A DNA stretch of 35,299 nt, taken from NCBI GenBank assembly GCA_943330855.2, contig CALQJI020000055.1, forward strand, positions 1-35,299, given 5' to 3'. This stretch comes from Klebsiella pneumoniae. GTDB lineage: Bacteria; Verrucomicrobiota; Verrucomicrobiia; Limisphaerales; SXTU01. Below, piece after piece: positions 8,523-16,041 of the stretch; position 1 is the first letter of the stretch, and each line of letters opens with the position of its first letter. Under the pieces are notes generated by a model. The model was not told the origin of the DNA. It was given only the letters and a program-made list of their open reading frames with translations, and ran no database searches. Position numbers and translations under genes: made by a program.

Positions 8523-10109
8523 CTACTTTTTCTTCGCGGGAGGGGGCGGCGGGGGTGGCGAAAAGGTGTCCGTGCGGAAGGGGCGCGCGGGCAGGCCGTC
8601 CTTGTTGAACAGGTTCACGACAGGGAAATCCGCCCATCCGTAGCGCACGGCGACGGGCTTCGGCACTGCGGCGGCGCTGACCACAATGGAGTTGTCCGGC
8701 TGAACTTGTGCATCGGCCCAGACGAATTTCTTGTCTTCGCCGCACACCGCAAAGCCCGTGAGCTTTCCTCCCCGCGCTTCGAGGCCCGCGCCAACGGAGT
8801 CGAAGTGCACGATGACTTTCTCGCCTTGCACGGCCAGCTCCTTGAAGACGGGTCCGCTCGACACAATCGTTTCCCCATAAGCCACCGCGCGAGCCGCTAG
8901 TGCGAGCCGCGCGCCGACCAAATCTTTCTTCGCGGGCGTCGGGTCGTCCTTCGCGCCGAGGTCGGTGGTGACCACGAGGGCGGAATTCGGAGCGGCCTTC
9001 GCGGCGGTTGCCTGAGCCTCGCGGAAGCGCGCCCAGTCGGAGTCCTCCGGCGCCGCAGTGATTTCTTCCAACGCGCGGTTACGGCTCTTGTCGAAGGGCG
9101 CGAGCTGCGCGGCGAGGAAAGCGAAGTCGCCCTGCTGCCCCCACGCCTGTCGCCAGCCTTTAATGAGTTCAGGGAAGAGCAATCGATACTGCCCTGCGCG
9201 GTCGGTGTTGGCCTCGCCTTGATACGAGATGACGCCGCGAATGCCGTAGGGAACGAGCGGCGCGACCATGCCGTTGAACAGTTCCGAGCCCAGCCACGCG
9301 GGCATCACCGGGGCCTTCGGCGGAGGGGAGCCGGGGCGCTTGCCTTGCTTCTTTAGCTCCTCGACCTCGGTGTTGAACTTTTGCACGGCTGCCCCGAAGT
9401 CAGCGCGCATCCGCTCGAAGCGATCCGTGAAATCGCGACGCAACTCGGGATGTTCGTTCAGACTGTTGCGGCTTGCCCATGCCTCCGTCGGCGTGCCGGT
9501 TTGATAGATGCCGATGAGTCCGACGGGCACGCCGATGGCCTTCTGCAAATCGCGCCCGAAGTAATAACCCACGGCGGAAAATCCTCCCGGCGTGCGGCAC
9601 TCCTGCCAAGAGACGCGGACGTCAGGGAGGGGATCGTTCGCCTTCGCTCGCGGGACGGTGCAGAGGCGGATGAGCGGATGGCTGGCGGCGGCGAGTTCCT
9701 GCTCGGCGTCGGCGGATTTGTTGAGCGGAAATTCCATGTTCGCCGTGCCGGTGCAAATCCACACGTCGCCCACAAGGACGTTCTTACGTTCGACTCGGTT
9801 CTTGCCCTGCACGACGAGCGACGCAGGTGTGGCATTGGCCTTGAACGGGCCGATTTTCACCTGCCAGCGGCTCAACGGACTGGGCAATTGCCGGAACGCG
9901 GCGACGCTCACCTTCTGTCCTTGAAACTCGACCGTCACCATCTCGCCCTCGTCCGCCCAGCCCCAGAAAGTCAGCGGCAGTTCGCGCTGAAGAACCATGT
10001 TGTCGGAGAAAATTCCGGCCAGCCTCACGTCCGCGCGCACGGCGAAAGACCCCAGCAGCAAGAACAAAGATGCGCACAAGCCGGCGCGGCGCGAAAAGTC
10101 AGGATTCAT
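8523..10109 (-). CDS. Sialate O-acetylesterase-like protein, probable pseudoenzyme
   Basis: A 528-residue exported protein: signal peptide at residues 7-26, then the family's N-terminal beta domain (LAGIFSDNMVLQRELPLTFW) and the SGNH-hydrolase SASA domain. The fold is well matched (GDVWIC, EAWASRNSLNEHPELRRDF, YQGEANTDRAGQYRLLFP). The family's nucleophile block GQSNM is GTANM here, with Ala123 where Ser is expected. The C-terminal D-x-H-P block is DDPTPAKKD near 388-395, so the expected His is also absent. WGGT has become QTGT and GESN has become GEAN. Catalysis by the usual mechanism is therefore unlikely, and a binding role is possible. The C-terminus is poly-Pro then AKKK. It lies 49 bases downstream of the LptF/G gene, on the same strand. 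Confidence 0.85.
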   Translation of the reverse strand: MNPDFSRRAGLCASLFLLLGSFAVRADVRLAGIFSDNMVLQRELPLTFWGWADEGEMVTVEFQGQKVSVAAFRQLPSPLSRWQVKIGPFKANATPASLVVQGKNRVERKNVLVGDVWICTGTANMEFPLNKSADAEQELAAASHPLIRLCTVPRAKANDPLPDVRVSWQECRTPGGFSAVGYYFGRDLQKAIGVPVGLIGIYQTGTPTEAWASRNSLNEHPELRRDFTDRFERMRADFGAAVQKFNTEVEELKKQGKRPGSPPPKAPVMPAWLGSELFNGMVAPLVPYGIRGVISYQGEANTDRAGQYRLLFPELIKGWRQAWGQQGDFAFLAAQLAPFDKSRNRALEEITAAPEDSDWARFREAQATAAKAAPNSALVVTTDLGAKDDPTPAKKDLVGARLALAARAVAYGETIVSSGPVFKELAVQGEKVIVHFDSVGAGLEARGGKLTGFAVCGEDKKFVWADAQVQPDNSIVVSAAAVPKPVAVRYGWADFPVVNLFNKDGLPARPFRTDTFSPPPPPPPAKKK

Positions 10110-10158
10110 CTTGGTTATTCAATGCTGCCCCACCAAAAGGTCAACGCCGAAAACCGGT

Positions 10159-11286
10159 TCAGAGGCCGCGGTTCGCCCGCCAGAGCAGCCAAGCGCCGAT
10201 GCCTTGGAACAGGAAGTTCGGTGCCCAAACAATGAGGTGCGGATACATCTGGGGCCGTGTCTCCCACGATTGGCCGAGGATGATGAAGCTGTAATAAACC
10301 GCAGTCAGCAGCAGCGCCGCCGCGATGCCGAAACTCGTTTCACGCCGGTGCCCGCGCAGGCCCAGTGGGATGCCGATGAGGGTGAAGCTGATGCACGCGA
10401 AGGAGAACGAGACTTGGCGATTCAAGTTCACCAGCACCGGCGTAGCATCCAAGCCGCGCTGCTTGAGTTGCTTCAGCTCGGACCAAAGTTCGAGGGCCGT
10501 CATCTCGCTGATCTTCGGTTGCGCACGTGACGGTTGTGCGCCGGAGAGGTCGAGCCGCACAGGCGGCGCTTCATCGAAGAACACCGGGCTTAAATCGCCC
10601 ACGGCATTCGTGCTGGCCCCCGCTTCGCCCACCGGCGTGCGTCTGAAAATCTCCGCCTCAAAAAGCTGGAAGATAATTTCTTGCTGCGCGGGATTGGCCG
10701 TGACTCGGGCGCGGCGGGCATGGATGCGTTGCACCAACTGCCCCTCGCGCATCTCGTAGAGCAGCACGCGCTCGAACTCATCTTCGCCGAGCCGCTTCCC
10801 GATGTAGATCGTCCAGCCGGGGAAGTCCGTGATGTAACGCTGCTCGACGAGGAGTGCCGTGGGCCGAGCCATTCCGAAGGCGTATTTCAGTTCGTTAAAG
10901 GCGACACGGCAGCGCGGTGCGATTTCCAGCGTGGCGAGCGCGGATAAACCACTGGCCAACACGCCGATGCACAGCACCGGTGTGACGAGAGCCAACAGAC
11001 TCACGCCCCCAGCCCGCACAGCCGTGAGTTCCTGGTCCGCGCTCAAGCGCCCAAAGACCAGCAGCGTCGCGGTCAGCAGACCCATCGGCAACGCGAAGAC
11101 CAAACCGAACGGTAGGAGCAACGCGACTGCTTGAAGCACACTGGTGAACGGCACCTGCGGACTGAGCAGCAGCGGCACGATATCCTTGAGGACATTGACG
11201 ATGAGGAACAATCCCGTGAACACCGCCACAGTCATGGCGAGCGTGACGAGCACCTGCCGCGCGACATAGCGGTGCAGCGTCTTCAT
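10159..11286 (-). CDS. LptF/LptG-family permease
   Basis: A 375-residue inner-membrane protein of the YjgP/YjgQ family, the transmembrane part of the LptB2FG ABC exporter that extracts lipopolysaccharide. Three N-terminal helices lie near residues 10-35, 48-78 and 95-120, including FGLVFALPMGLLTATLLVFG and the family motif GRLSADQELTAVRAGG. A periplasmic beta-jellyroll-like domain follows. Three C-terminal helices end at FQGIGAWLLW, with SFACISFTLIGIPLGLRG in the first. LptF and LptG genes are usually adjacent; only one copy is present here, and I cannot tell which it is. ATG 11286 is chosen over an adjacent TTG. Its presence indicates an LPS-type outer membrane. Confidence 0.88.
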   Translation of the reverse strand: MKTLHRYVARQVLVTLAMTVAVFTGLFLIVNVLKDIVPLLLSPQVPFTSVLQAVALLLPFGLVFALPMGLLTATLLVFGRLSADQELTAVRAGGVSLLALVTPVLCIGVLASGLSALATLEIAPRCRVAFNELKYAFGMARPTALLVEQRYITDFPGWTIYIGKRLGEDEFERVLLYEMREGQLVQRIHARRARVTANPAQQEIIFQLFEAEIFRRTPVGEAGASTNAVGDLSPVFFDEAPPVRLDLSGAQPSRAQPKISEMTALELWSELKQLKQRGLDATPVLVNLNRQVSFSFACISFTLIGIPLGLRGHRRETSFGIAAALLLTAVYYSFIILGQSWETRPQMYPHLIVWAPNFLFQGIGAWLLWRANRGL

Positions 11287-11289
11287 CAA

Positions 11290-11709
11290 GCACGCGAGCC
11301 GGAGCGGGAGATTTTCGGGAGAAACATCGGCCCGACCGTAGCCAGCCGCGCGGACGATGTCACGGCGGGAACAATGAACGCAGAGGGCAGAGGGCAGTGG
11401 TCAGCGGTCAGTTGCGAAAATCAGGCCGCGTAGGTTGACCTGCCTCGCCTGACTTCTGAACGCTGACCGCTAGCTTTCTGCCCACCTCTGCGGCAAAATA
11501 GCATTGCCACCACGAGTCCGGCTGCTAGGTTGCGCCCTCTTTTCGCCGGAAACGGCGGGAAGCAACGGCCTTAAACCAAACAACCCGTGCCCGTGTGGGC
11601 AGGGGTGGCCAACGTAACACCAGAATAAATCCCGAGTTCTGCGGGATGGCCGGTCGCACCAATTACGGCGAGCGATGCGGGCTGATAACAAACCGGAACT
11701 GTTAAGCAT
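11290..11709 (+). promoter_or_regulatory. rpsB upstream region with heptamer arrays and leader hairpins
   Basis: This is the divergent gap between the LptF/G gene and rpsB; no gene is seen in it. It contains a heptamer array at 11381-11415 (gcagagg, gcagagg, gcagtgg, tcagcgg, tcagttg) and an inverted partial copy at 11454-11474. Closer to rpsB are two hairpins. One is CGCCG-GAAA-CGGCG at 11544-11557. The other, at 11583-11606, has ACCCGTGCCC facing GGGCAGGGGT with one mismatch and a GTGT loop. These may belong to an untranslated leader. In other bacteria ribosomal protein S2 represses its own mRNA through such a leader; applying that here is inference. No confident -35/-10 pair was picked. 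Confidence 0.4.
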
Positions 11710-12501
11710 ATGATGACCATCGGAATCAAAGAACTGTTGGAGGCGGGCGTCCACTTCGGCCACCAGACCAAGCGTTGGAACCCCAAGATGAAGAAACACA
11801 TCTTCGAGGCACGCCACGGCATCCACATCATTGACCTCAGCCAGACTGCGCAGCAGCTCCAAGCCGCCTGCGAATTCCTCTCCGGCCTCGTCCGTGGTGG
11901 CGGCAACGTCCTTTTCGTCGGCACCAAGAAGCAGGCTCAAGAAGTTGTGAAGGAATCCGCCAAGGCCTGCGGCCAAATGTATGTCACTGAGCGTTGGCTC
12001 GGCGGCACGCTCACCAATTACAAGACCCTCAAGCGCTCCCTCACGCGCATGAAGAAGCTTGAGACCATGTTCGCTGACGGCTCCGCCGGCAAATACGGCA
12101 AGAAAGAACAATCCGCACTCGGCCGCGAACTCGAGCGCCTCGTCAAGAACCTCGACGGTATCCGCACCCTCGACAAGATGCCCGACGCCATGTTCATCGT
12201 GGACCTCAAGCGCGAGCACAATGCCGTGGCTGAGGCCCGCAAGCTCCGCATCCCGATCGTCGCCATTGTGGACACGAACGCCGACCCCGACCTCGTGGAC
12301 TACCCCATCGCAGGCAACGACGACGCCCTCCGCTCCGTCCGCATCCTTCTCGCCGGTGTCACCGAGGCCTGTGGTACTGCCCGCGCCGAATACGAGGCCA
12401 AGCACAGCCGCAACAAACAGGTCGCCGAACCCGCTCCCGAGCCCACCCCGACCCTGTCCGTCGAGGCCCTCGCCTCCCTCGTCACCCCGGTTCAAGCTTA
12501 G
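11710..12501 (+). CDS. rpsB: 30S ribosomal protein S2
   Basis: A 263-residue small-subunit ribosomal protein. The N-terminus IGIKELLEAGVHFGHQTKRW and the motifs FVGTKKQAQEVV and WLGGTLTNYKT are diagnostic. DALFIVD-type (here DAMFIVDLKRE) and PIVAIVDTNADPDLVDYPI near the C-terminal third complete the fold. The C-terminal tail is Pro/Ala-rich (EPAPEPTPTLSVEALASL) and longer than in E. coli. Two ATG codons are adjacent at 11710 and 11713 and either could be used. It is followed by tsf, the standard order. Confidence 0.98.
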   Translation: MMTIGIKELLEAGVHFGHQTKRWNPKMKKHIFEARHGIHIIDLSQTAQQLQAACEFLSGLVRGGGNVLFVGTKKQAQEVVKESAKACGQMYVTERWLGGTLTNYKTLKRSLTRMKKLETMFADGSAGKYGKKEQSALGRELERLVKNLDGIRTLDKMPDAMFIVDLKREHNAVAEARKLRIPIVAIVDTNADPDLVDYPIAGNDDALRSVRILLAGVTEACGTARAEYEAKHSRNKQVAEPAPEPTPTLSVEALASLVTPVQA

Positions 12502-12521
12502 TTTGGATTTCCAAAAATCGT

Positions 12522-12546
12522 GGCGGGCACCCTAGTGCTGCCCGCC
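12522..12546 (+). terminator. Hairpin between rpsB and tsf
   Basis: GGCGGGCA at 12522-12529 pairs with TGCCCGCC at 12539-12546 around a 9-base loop. The tail is TCTTTCAACTTT rather than a pure U run. It may attenuate transcription into tsf or protect the upstream mRNA end rather than stop transcription completely. Confidence 0.55.
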
Positions 12547-12587
12547 TCTTTCAACTTTCAACACTCAATTTTTACCTCCCCACACAT

Positions 12588-13427
12588 ATGCCTGAAATCA
12601 CTGCCGCAAGCGTAGGCAAGCTCCGCGAAATGACCGGAGCGGGCTTGATGGACTGCAAGAAAGCCCTCACCGAAAACCAGGGCAACCTCGACCTCGCCGT
12701 GGACTGGCTTCGCAAGAAAGGCGTTGCCAGCGCAGCGAAGAAGGCCGACCGCGCCGCCAACGAAGGAATCGTCGCCCAGCACATCGTCCCCGGCTCCAAG
12801 GTTGGGGTCCTGCTCGAAGTCAATTGCGAGACTGACTTCGTCGGCAAGAACGAACAGTTCCGCGGCTTCTGCGACGAGTTGGCCAAGAAGATTGCCGGGA
12901 ACCCCGCCGCTGACCTCGAACCCGACCGCGTCACCGCCGTCGCCAAGATGGGCGAGAACATCCGCCTCCACCGCCACACCCGCTGGGAAGTCATCGGCAA
13001 CGGCCTCATTGCCGCCTACATCCACACTGGTGCCAAGGTCGGCGTGCTCGTCGAAGTCGGTGCCACCAACGAGGCCACCGTCGGCAGCGATGCCTTCAAG
13101 GACCTCGTGCGCGACATCACCCTGCAAATCGCCGCCGGCAACCCTACCGCCGTGAGCCGCGAAGAGGTCTCCACCGAACTTCTCGACAAGGAGGACGAGA
13201 TCGCGCGCAACTCCGACGCTCTCAAAGGTAAACCCGCCGCCGCGATGGTCAACATCCTCAAAGGTAAGCGTGAGAAATACTTCCAGACCGTCTGCCTTGT
13301 GGAGCAGGGCTTCGTGAAAAAGAACGGCGAGGTCACCGTGAAGGAACACATCGCCACCGTCGGCAAAGCCCTCGGCGACGAAGTCACCGTCCGCCGCTTC
13401 CTGCGCTATCAGATTGGCACGGCCTAA
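12588..13427 (+). CDS. tsf: Translation elongation factor Ts
   Basis: A 279-residue guanine-nucleotide exchange factor for EF-Tu. The N-terminal UBA-like domain reads VGKLREMTGAGLMDCKKAL. The core motif TDFVGKN at residues 82-88 contains the Asp-Phe pair that inserts into EF-Tu. The rest is the usual two-subdomain core, ending RRFLRYQIGTA. No Shine-Dalgarno sequence is visible before ATG 12588. A perfect terminator follows the stop codon, so the operon ends here and does not continue into pyrH or frr as in many bacteria. Confidence 0.97.
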   Translation: MPEITAASVGKLREMTGAGLMDCKKALTENQGNLDLAVDWLRKKGVASAAKKADRAANEGIVAQHIVPGSKVGVLLEVNCETDFVGKNEQFRGFCDELAKKIAGNPAADLEPDRVTAVAKMGENIRLHRHTRWEVIGNGLIAAYIHTGAKVGVLVEVGATNEATVGSDAFKDLVRDITLQIAAGNPTAVSREEVSTELLDKEDEIARNSDALKGKPAAAMVNILKGKREKYFQTVCLVEQGFVKKNGEVTVKEHIATVGKALGDEVTVRRFLRYQIGTA

Positions 13428-13454
13428 AGCGTTACCATCCATCAACGGATACAG

Positions 13455-13486
13455 ACGGGCACCTCGCAAGAGGTGCCCGTTTTGTT
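13455..13486 (+). terminator. Intrinsic terminator of the rpsB-tsf operon
   Basis: An 11-bp perfect stem, ACGGGCACCTC paired with GAGGTGCCCGT, closes a GCAA tetraloop and is followed by TTTGTTG. It starts 28 bases after the tsf stop codon. Confidence 0.93.
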
Positions 13487-13687
13487 GTCCACCAGCACTC
13501 CAGGCAAGACCCTCGTTCAGCGGCGGCGGGCCGAGAAATAGCTGTTGGATAAAGCGGAGCGGGGCAGGGGGAACGGCCCCTTCGTCTGCAGCCACAGTCG
13601 AACTCTTGCGGAGGGAGGCGTCCGCGCTCCACGTCTTTCGGCTACTTGTCCTCGGGGTTGTCGAACTTGAAGACGCCCGCCGCTTCC

Positions 13688-15088
13688 TCAGCCTGCAACC
13701 GCGCCGGCCAGCTCCTCTGCCGGGTAAGTCCAAATCTCCGCGAGTGTCGGGTGATAATGCGGCATCGCAGCGAGTTCGCCCACGGTCATCCGCTTGCACA
13801 TGGCGGTGACGATCTCATGGATGAGTTCGCCGCCGCTCGGCCCGACACACGCGCCGCCGAGGATTTCGCCGGTGCGTGGGTCGGCGAGGAGCTTCACAAA
13901 GCCGTCCTTCGCCTCCATGAGCAGGGACTTGCCGTGGTCGGCGAAGGGGTAACTCGCCGTGATGAAGTCCCGCCCTTGAGCGCGCGCAGCCGACTCGGTC
14001 AGCCCGACGCAGGCGACTTGTGGGTCGGTGAAGACGACGCTGGTGAGGAGCCGGTAGTCCACCGTGCGGGGTGCTTGCGGGTGGAGGATGTTGTGTGCGG
14101 CGGCTTCACCTTGCTGGATTGCGATATGGACGATCTCGTGCGGCCCGGTGCAGTCGCCAGCGGCGAAGATGTGTGGCGCGGCGGTCTGCATCCGCTCGTT
14201 CGTCGCGATGCGCCCGCGCGAATCCATCGCCACTCCGGCCTGCGCCAAGGCGAGTCCGCTGGTGTTCGGTGAGCGGCCCAGGCCGTGGAAAACTTCTTCG
14301 CCGGCGACCGAGAGGGACTGGCCGTTGTGATCGAAGGCAATGTGCTTCAATCCCCCTTCGCAGCGCGCGTCGAGCAGGCGCGTGCTGGTGAACAACTCAA
14401 TGCCCTCGCGACGAAGGACGGTCTCCACAACTCGCGCCGCGTCTGGATCGAAGTCGCGGAGTAGGTGTTCGCTGCGTTGCAGCAGCGTCACGCGGACGCC
14501 GAAGCGCGCGAAGAATTGCGCGAACTCGACCGCCACCGCACCGCCGCCCAGCACGATGAGCGACTTGGGCAGGCGGTCCATTATCATCACGCTGTCACTG
14601 GTGAGGAAGCCCGTGGCGTTCAGTTGCGGAAGCGGCACGGGAGCGGTGGCGGAGCCGGTGGTGATGACGAAGTGCGCGCTGGTGAGCCGCTGGCCGTTGT
14701 CCAACTCGACGGTGTGCGGATCCACGAAGCGAGCGTGGGCGCGGATGAATTGGAAGCGTCCGCTCTCCAGTTGCTGCCGGCGGTAGCCGGCGAAGTCGGC
14801 GACCATCGCGTTCTTGCGGGCCATGACTTGCGCGAAGTCGAAGCGCACTTCCGGCACCTGAATGCCCCAAGTGGCCGCGTGCTCGGCGAGATGCTTGATC
14901 TCGGCGGCGTAGAGCAGCGCCTTCGTCGGCATACAGCCGCGCAGGATGCAAAGCCCGCCGACTTCCTTGCCGCCCTCGATGACCACGGTCCGCAAGCCTC
15001 CGCGTGCCGTGGCGCTGGCGGCGGCGTAGCCCGCGCTGCCGCCGCCGATGACCGCGACATCGAAGTCGAAGGGGATCACAGAACTCAT
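13688..15088 (-). CDS. Flavin-dependent disulfide oxidoreductase (Lpd/MerA-like)
   Basis: A 466-residue cytoplasmic class-I pyridine nucleotide-disulfide oxidoreductase. The FAD-binding Rossmann motif is VIGGGSAG near residues 13-20. The redox disulfide is C47/C52 in GGLCILRGCMPTK, with the CxxxxC spacing of the family. The NAD(P)-binding motif near 181-188 is GGGAVAVEF, slightly unlike the usual GGGxIGxE. HIFAAGDC marks the second FAD contact. HYHPTLAEIW near the C-terminus carries the His that activates the disulfide, with the Glu after it. The wording of the motifs sits between dihydrolipoyl dehydrogenase and mercuric-reductase-like enzymes. No N-terminal mercury-binding domain and no 2-oxoacid dehydrogenase genes are nearby, so the substrate is open. 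Confidence 0.85.
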   Translation of the reverse strand: MSSVIPFDFDVAVIGGGSAGYAAASATARGGLRTVVIEGGKEVGGLCILRGCMPTKALLYAAEIKHLAEHAATWGIQVPEVRFDFAQVMARKNAMVADFAGYRRQQLESGRFQFIRAHARFVDPHTVELDNGQRLTSAHFVITTGSATAPVPLPQLNATGFLTSDSVMIMDRLPKSLIVLGGGAVAVEFAQFFARFGVRVTLLQRSEHLLRDFDPDAARVVETVLRREGIELFTSTRLLDARCEGGLKHIAFDHNGQSLSVAGEEVFHGLGRSPNTSGLALAQAGVAMDSRGRIATNERMQTAAPHIFAAGDCTGPHEIVHIAIQQGEAAAHNILHPQAPRTVDYRLLTSVVFTDPQVACVGLTESAARAQGRDFITASYPFADHGKSLLMEAKDGFVKLLADPRTGEILGGACVGPSGGELIHEIVTAMCKRMTVGELAAMPHYHPTLAEIWTYPAEELAGAVAG

Positions 15089-15148
15089 GCGCTAAGTTTA
15101 GGCGTGCGAGCGGCGCTGGTTCAACGCTGGATGCTGGGGAACGCAGCA

Positions 15149-15175
15149 GGCGCAGCCGGATAAATCGACTGCGCC
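15149..15175 (-). terminator. Hairpin after the membrane-protein pair
   Basis: GGCGCAG and CTGCGCC arms, 7 bp, surround a 13-base loop. It lies 24 bases past the stop of the gene ending at 15200 and upstream of the disulfide reductase start. A U tract exists only on the opposite strand (TTT), so its function as a terminator is uncertain. Confidence 0.35.
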
Positions 15176-15199
15176 TTTGCGAGGAGAGGCAAGAAGCGG

Positions 15200-15961
15200 T
15201 TATTTCGCCTTGCGGAGTGCCTCTTGGATTTGAGCTTCCAGTTGCTTGGTCTGCTGTTCGGCGCTGCGGGCGATGATGGCGATGGCGTGGCGGACTTTCT
15301 TTTCCTGCGGCGTCAGATTCGTGCCCGTCGCGAGGCGGTCGACCTGCTTCTCTACCTTCTGTAGCTCCGCGTGAGCGTGGTCTATTTTGTCCTTCAACGA
15401 CTCATCCCCGGCGGTCTTGTCGCTGAGGTAGCGGACGATCTCAATTTCCAAGTCGGGCGCGAGGGCCTGGATTAGTTCGGGCTTGTTCTCCGCCGTGTGG
15501 AGCAAGGTGCGAATCTGCACGATGTGCGACTGGAGGAAATCGTCCAGGTGCTTGCCGAGCTGCTGGGAGGTGGCCGTGCAATGTTCTTTGAAGTCCTGCT
15601 CCAACCGTGCCTCCAGCGCCTCCCGATGGCGCGGCAGTTCGCGTTGCAAGTAGTCCGGCAGTCCGGCGACGAGCGCGGGGATGCGTTCCTTGACCTGGCT
15701 GGCGAGGGCGTCGGTCTTTTCTATGACCTGCGCGGCGATGAAGGTGGTGGCGAAGTCGGCGGCGGCTTTTGGCTCAAGCTGTTTGTTGAGCGCGCTCGCG
15801 ACGAAGCTCATGTAGCCGATGACGATGACCACGACGATGGTGCCCGCGATGCGGGTGCGTTGCAGCGCAAGGCGCGCGGTGGCGAGTTCGCGCGCGAGGA
15901 ACTGTTCGGCGGCAGAAGCGCCACTGGCCGGGGCCGCGGCCGGGGATTCAGGAGTGCTCAT
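15200..15961 (-). CDS. Uncharacterised single-pass membrane coiled-coil protein (copy 2)
   Basis: A 253-residue protein I do not recognise. Residues 1-18 are Ala/Pro/Ser-rich. A short helix RELATARLALQRTR precedes one hydrophobic segment, about residues 38-57 (IAGTIVVVIVIGYMSFVASAL). The remaining roughly 190 residues are charged and strongly helical, with no enzyme motif, and probably form coiled coils ending QLEAQIQEALRKAK. By eye it resembles the upstream protein: both have REL-xxx-R-xx-L-xxx-R followed by a hydrophobic stretch with a conserved Y-xx-F. The ATG overlaps, as ATGA, the TGA that ends the extended frame of the upstream gene, which suggests translational coupling. The large domain should lie on the far side of the membrane from the N-terminus. 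Confidence 0.75.
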   Translation of the reverse strand: MSTPESPAAAPASGASAAEQFLARELATARLALQRTRIAGTIVVVIVIGYMSFVASALNKQLEPKAAADFATTFIAAQVIEKTDALASQVKERIPALVAGLPDYLQRELPRHREALEARLEQDFKEHCTATSQQLGKHLDDFLQSHIVQIRTLLHTAENKPELIQALAPDLEIEIVRYLSDKTAGDESLKDKIDHAHAELQKVEKQVDRLATGTNLTPQEKKVRHAIAIIARSAEQQTKQLEAQIQEALRKAK

Positions 15962-16041
15962 GGCTGGGAGGGTTTGACTGTCTTGGTGGACTTAGCGGGC
16001 TTGGCCTTGTTCTTCAATTTGTCGGGGACAGCGGGGGCCGC

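Noticed and set aside
11470..12495. 341-codon minus-strand frame opposite rpsB
   Set aside because: Antisense of ribosomal protein S2; no independent evidence.
13642..13702. Minus-strand string ending FKFDNPEDK-stop just past the disulfide reductase, in another frame
   Set aside because: It looks protein-like, but the reductase already ends at the expected place after PTLAEIWTYPAEEL, so a frameshifted alternative C-terminus is not needed.
12558..13799. 413-codon minus-strand open frame antisense to tsf
   Set aside because: It runs opposite to the well-conserved EF-Ts gene and its protein is a low-complexity shadow rich in Gly, Asp and Val; high-GC antisense frames are often open.
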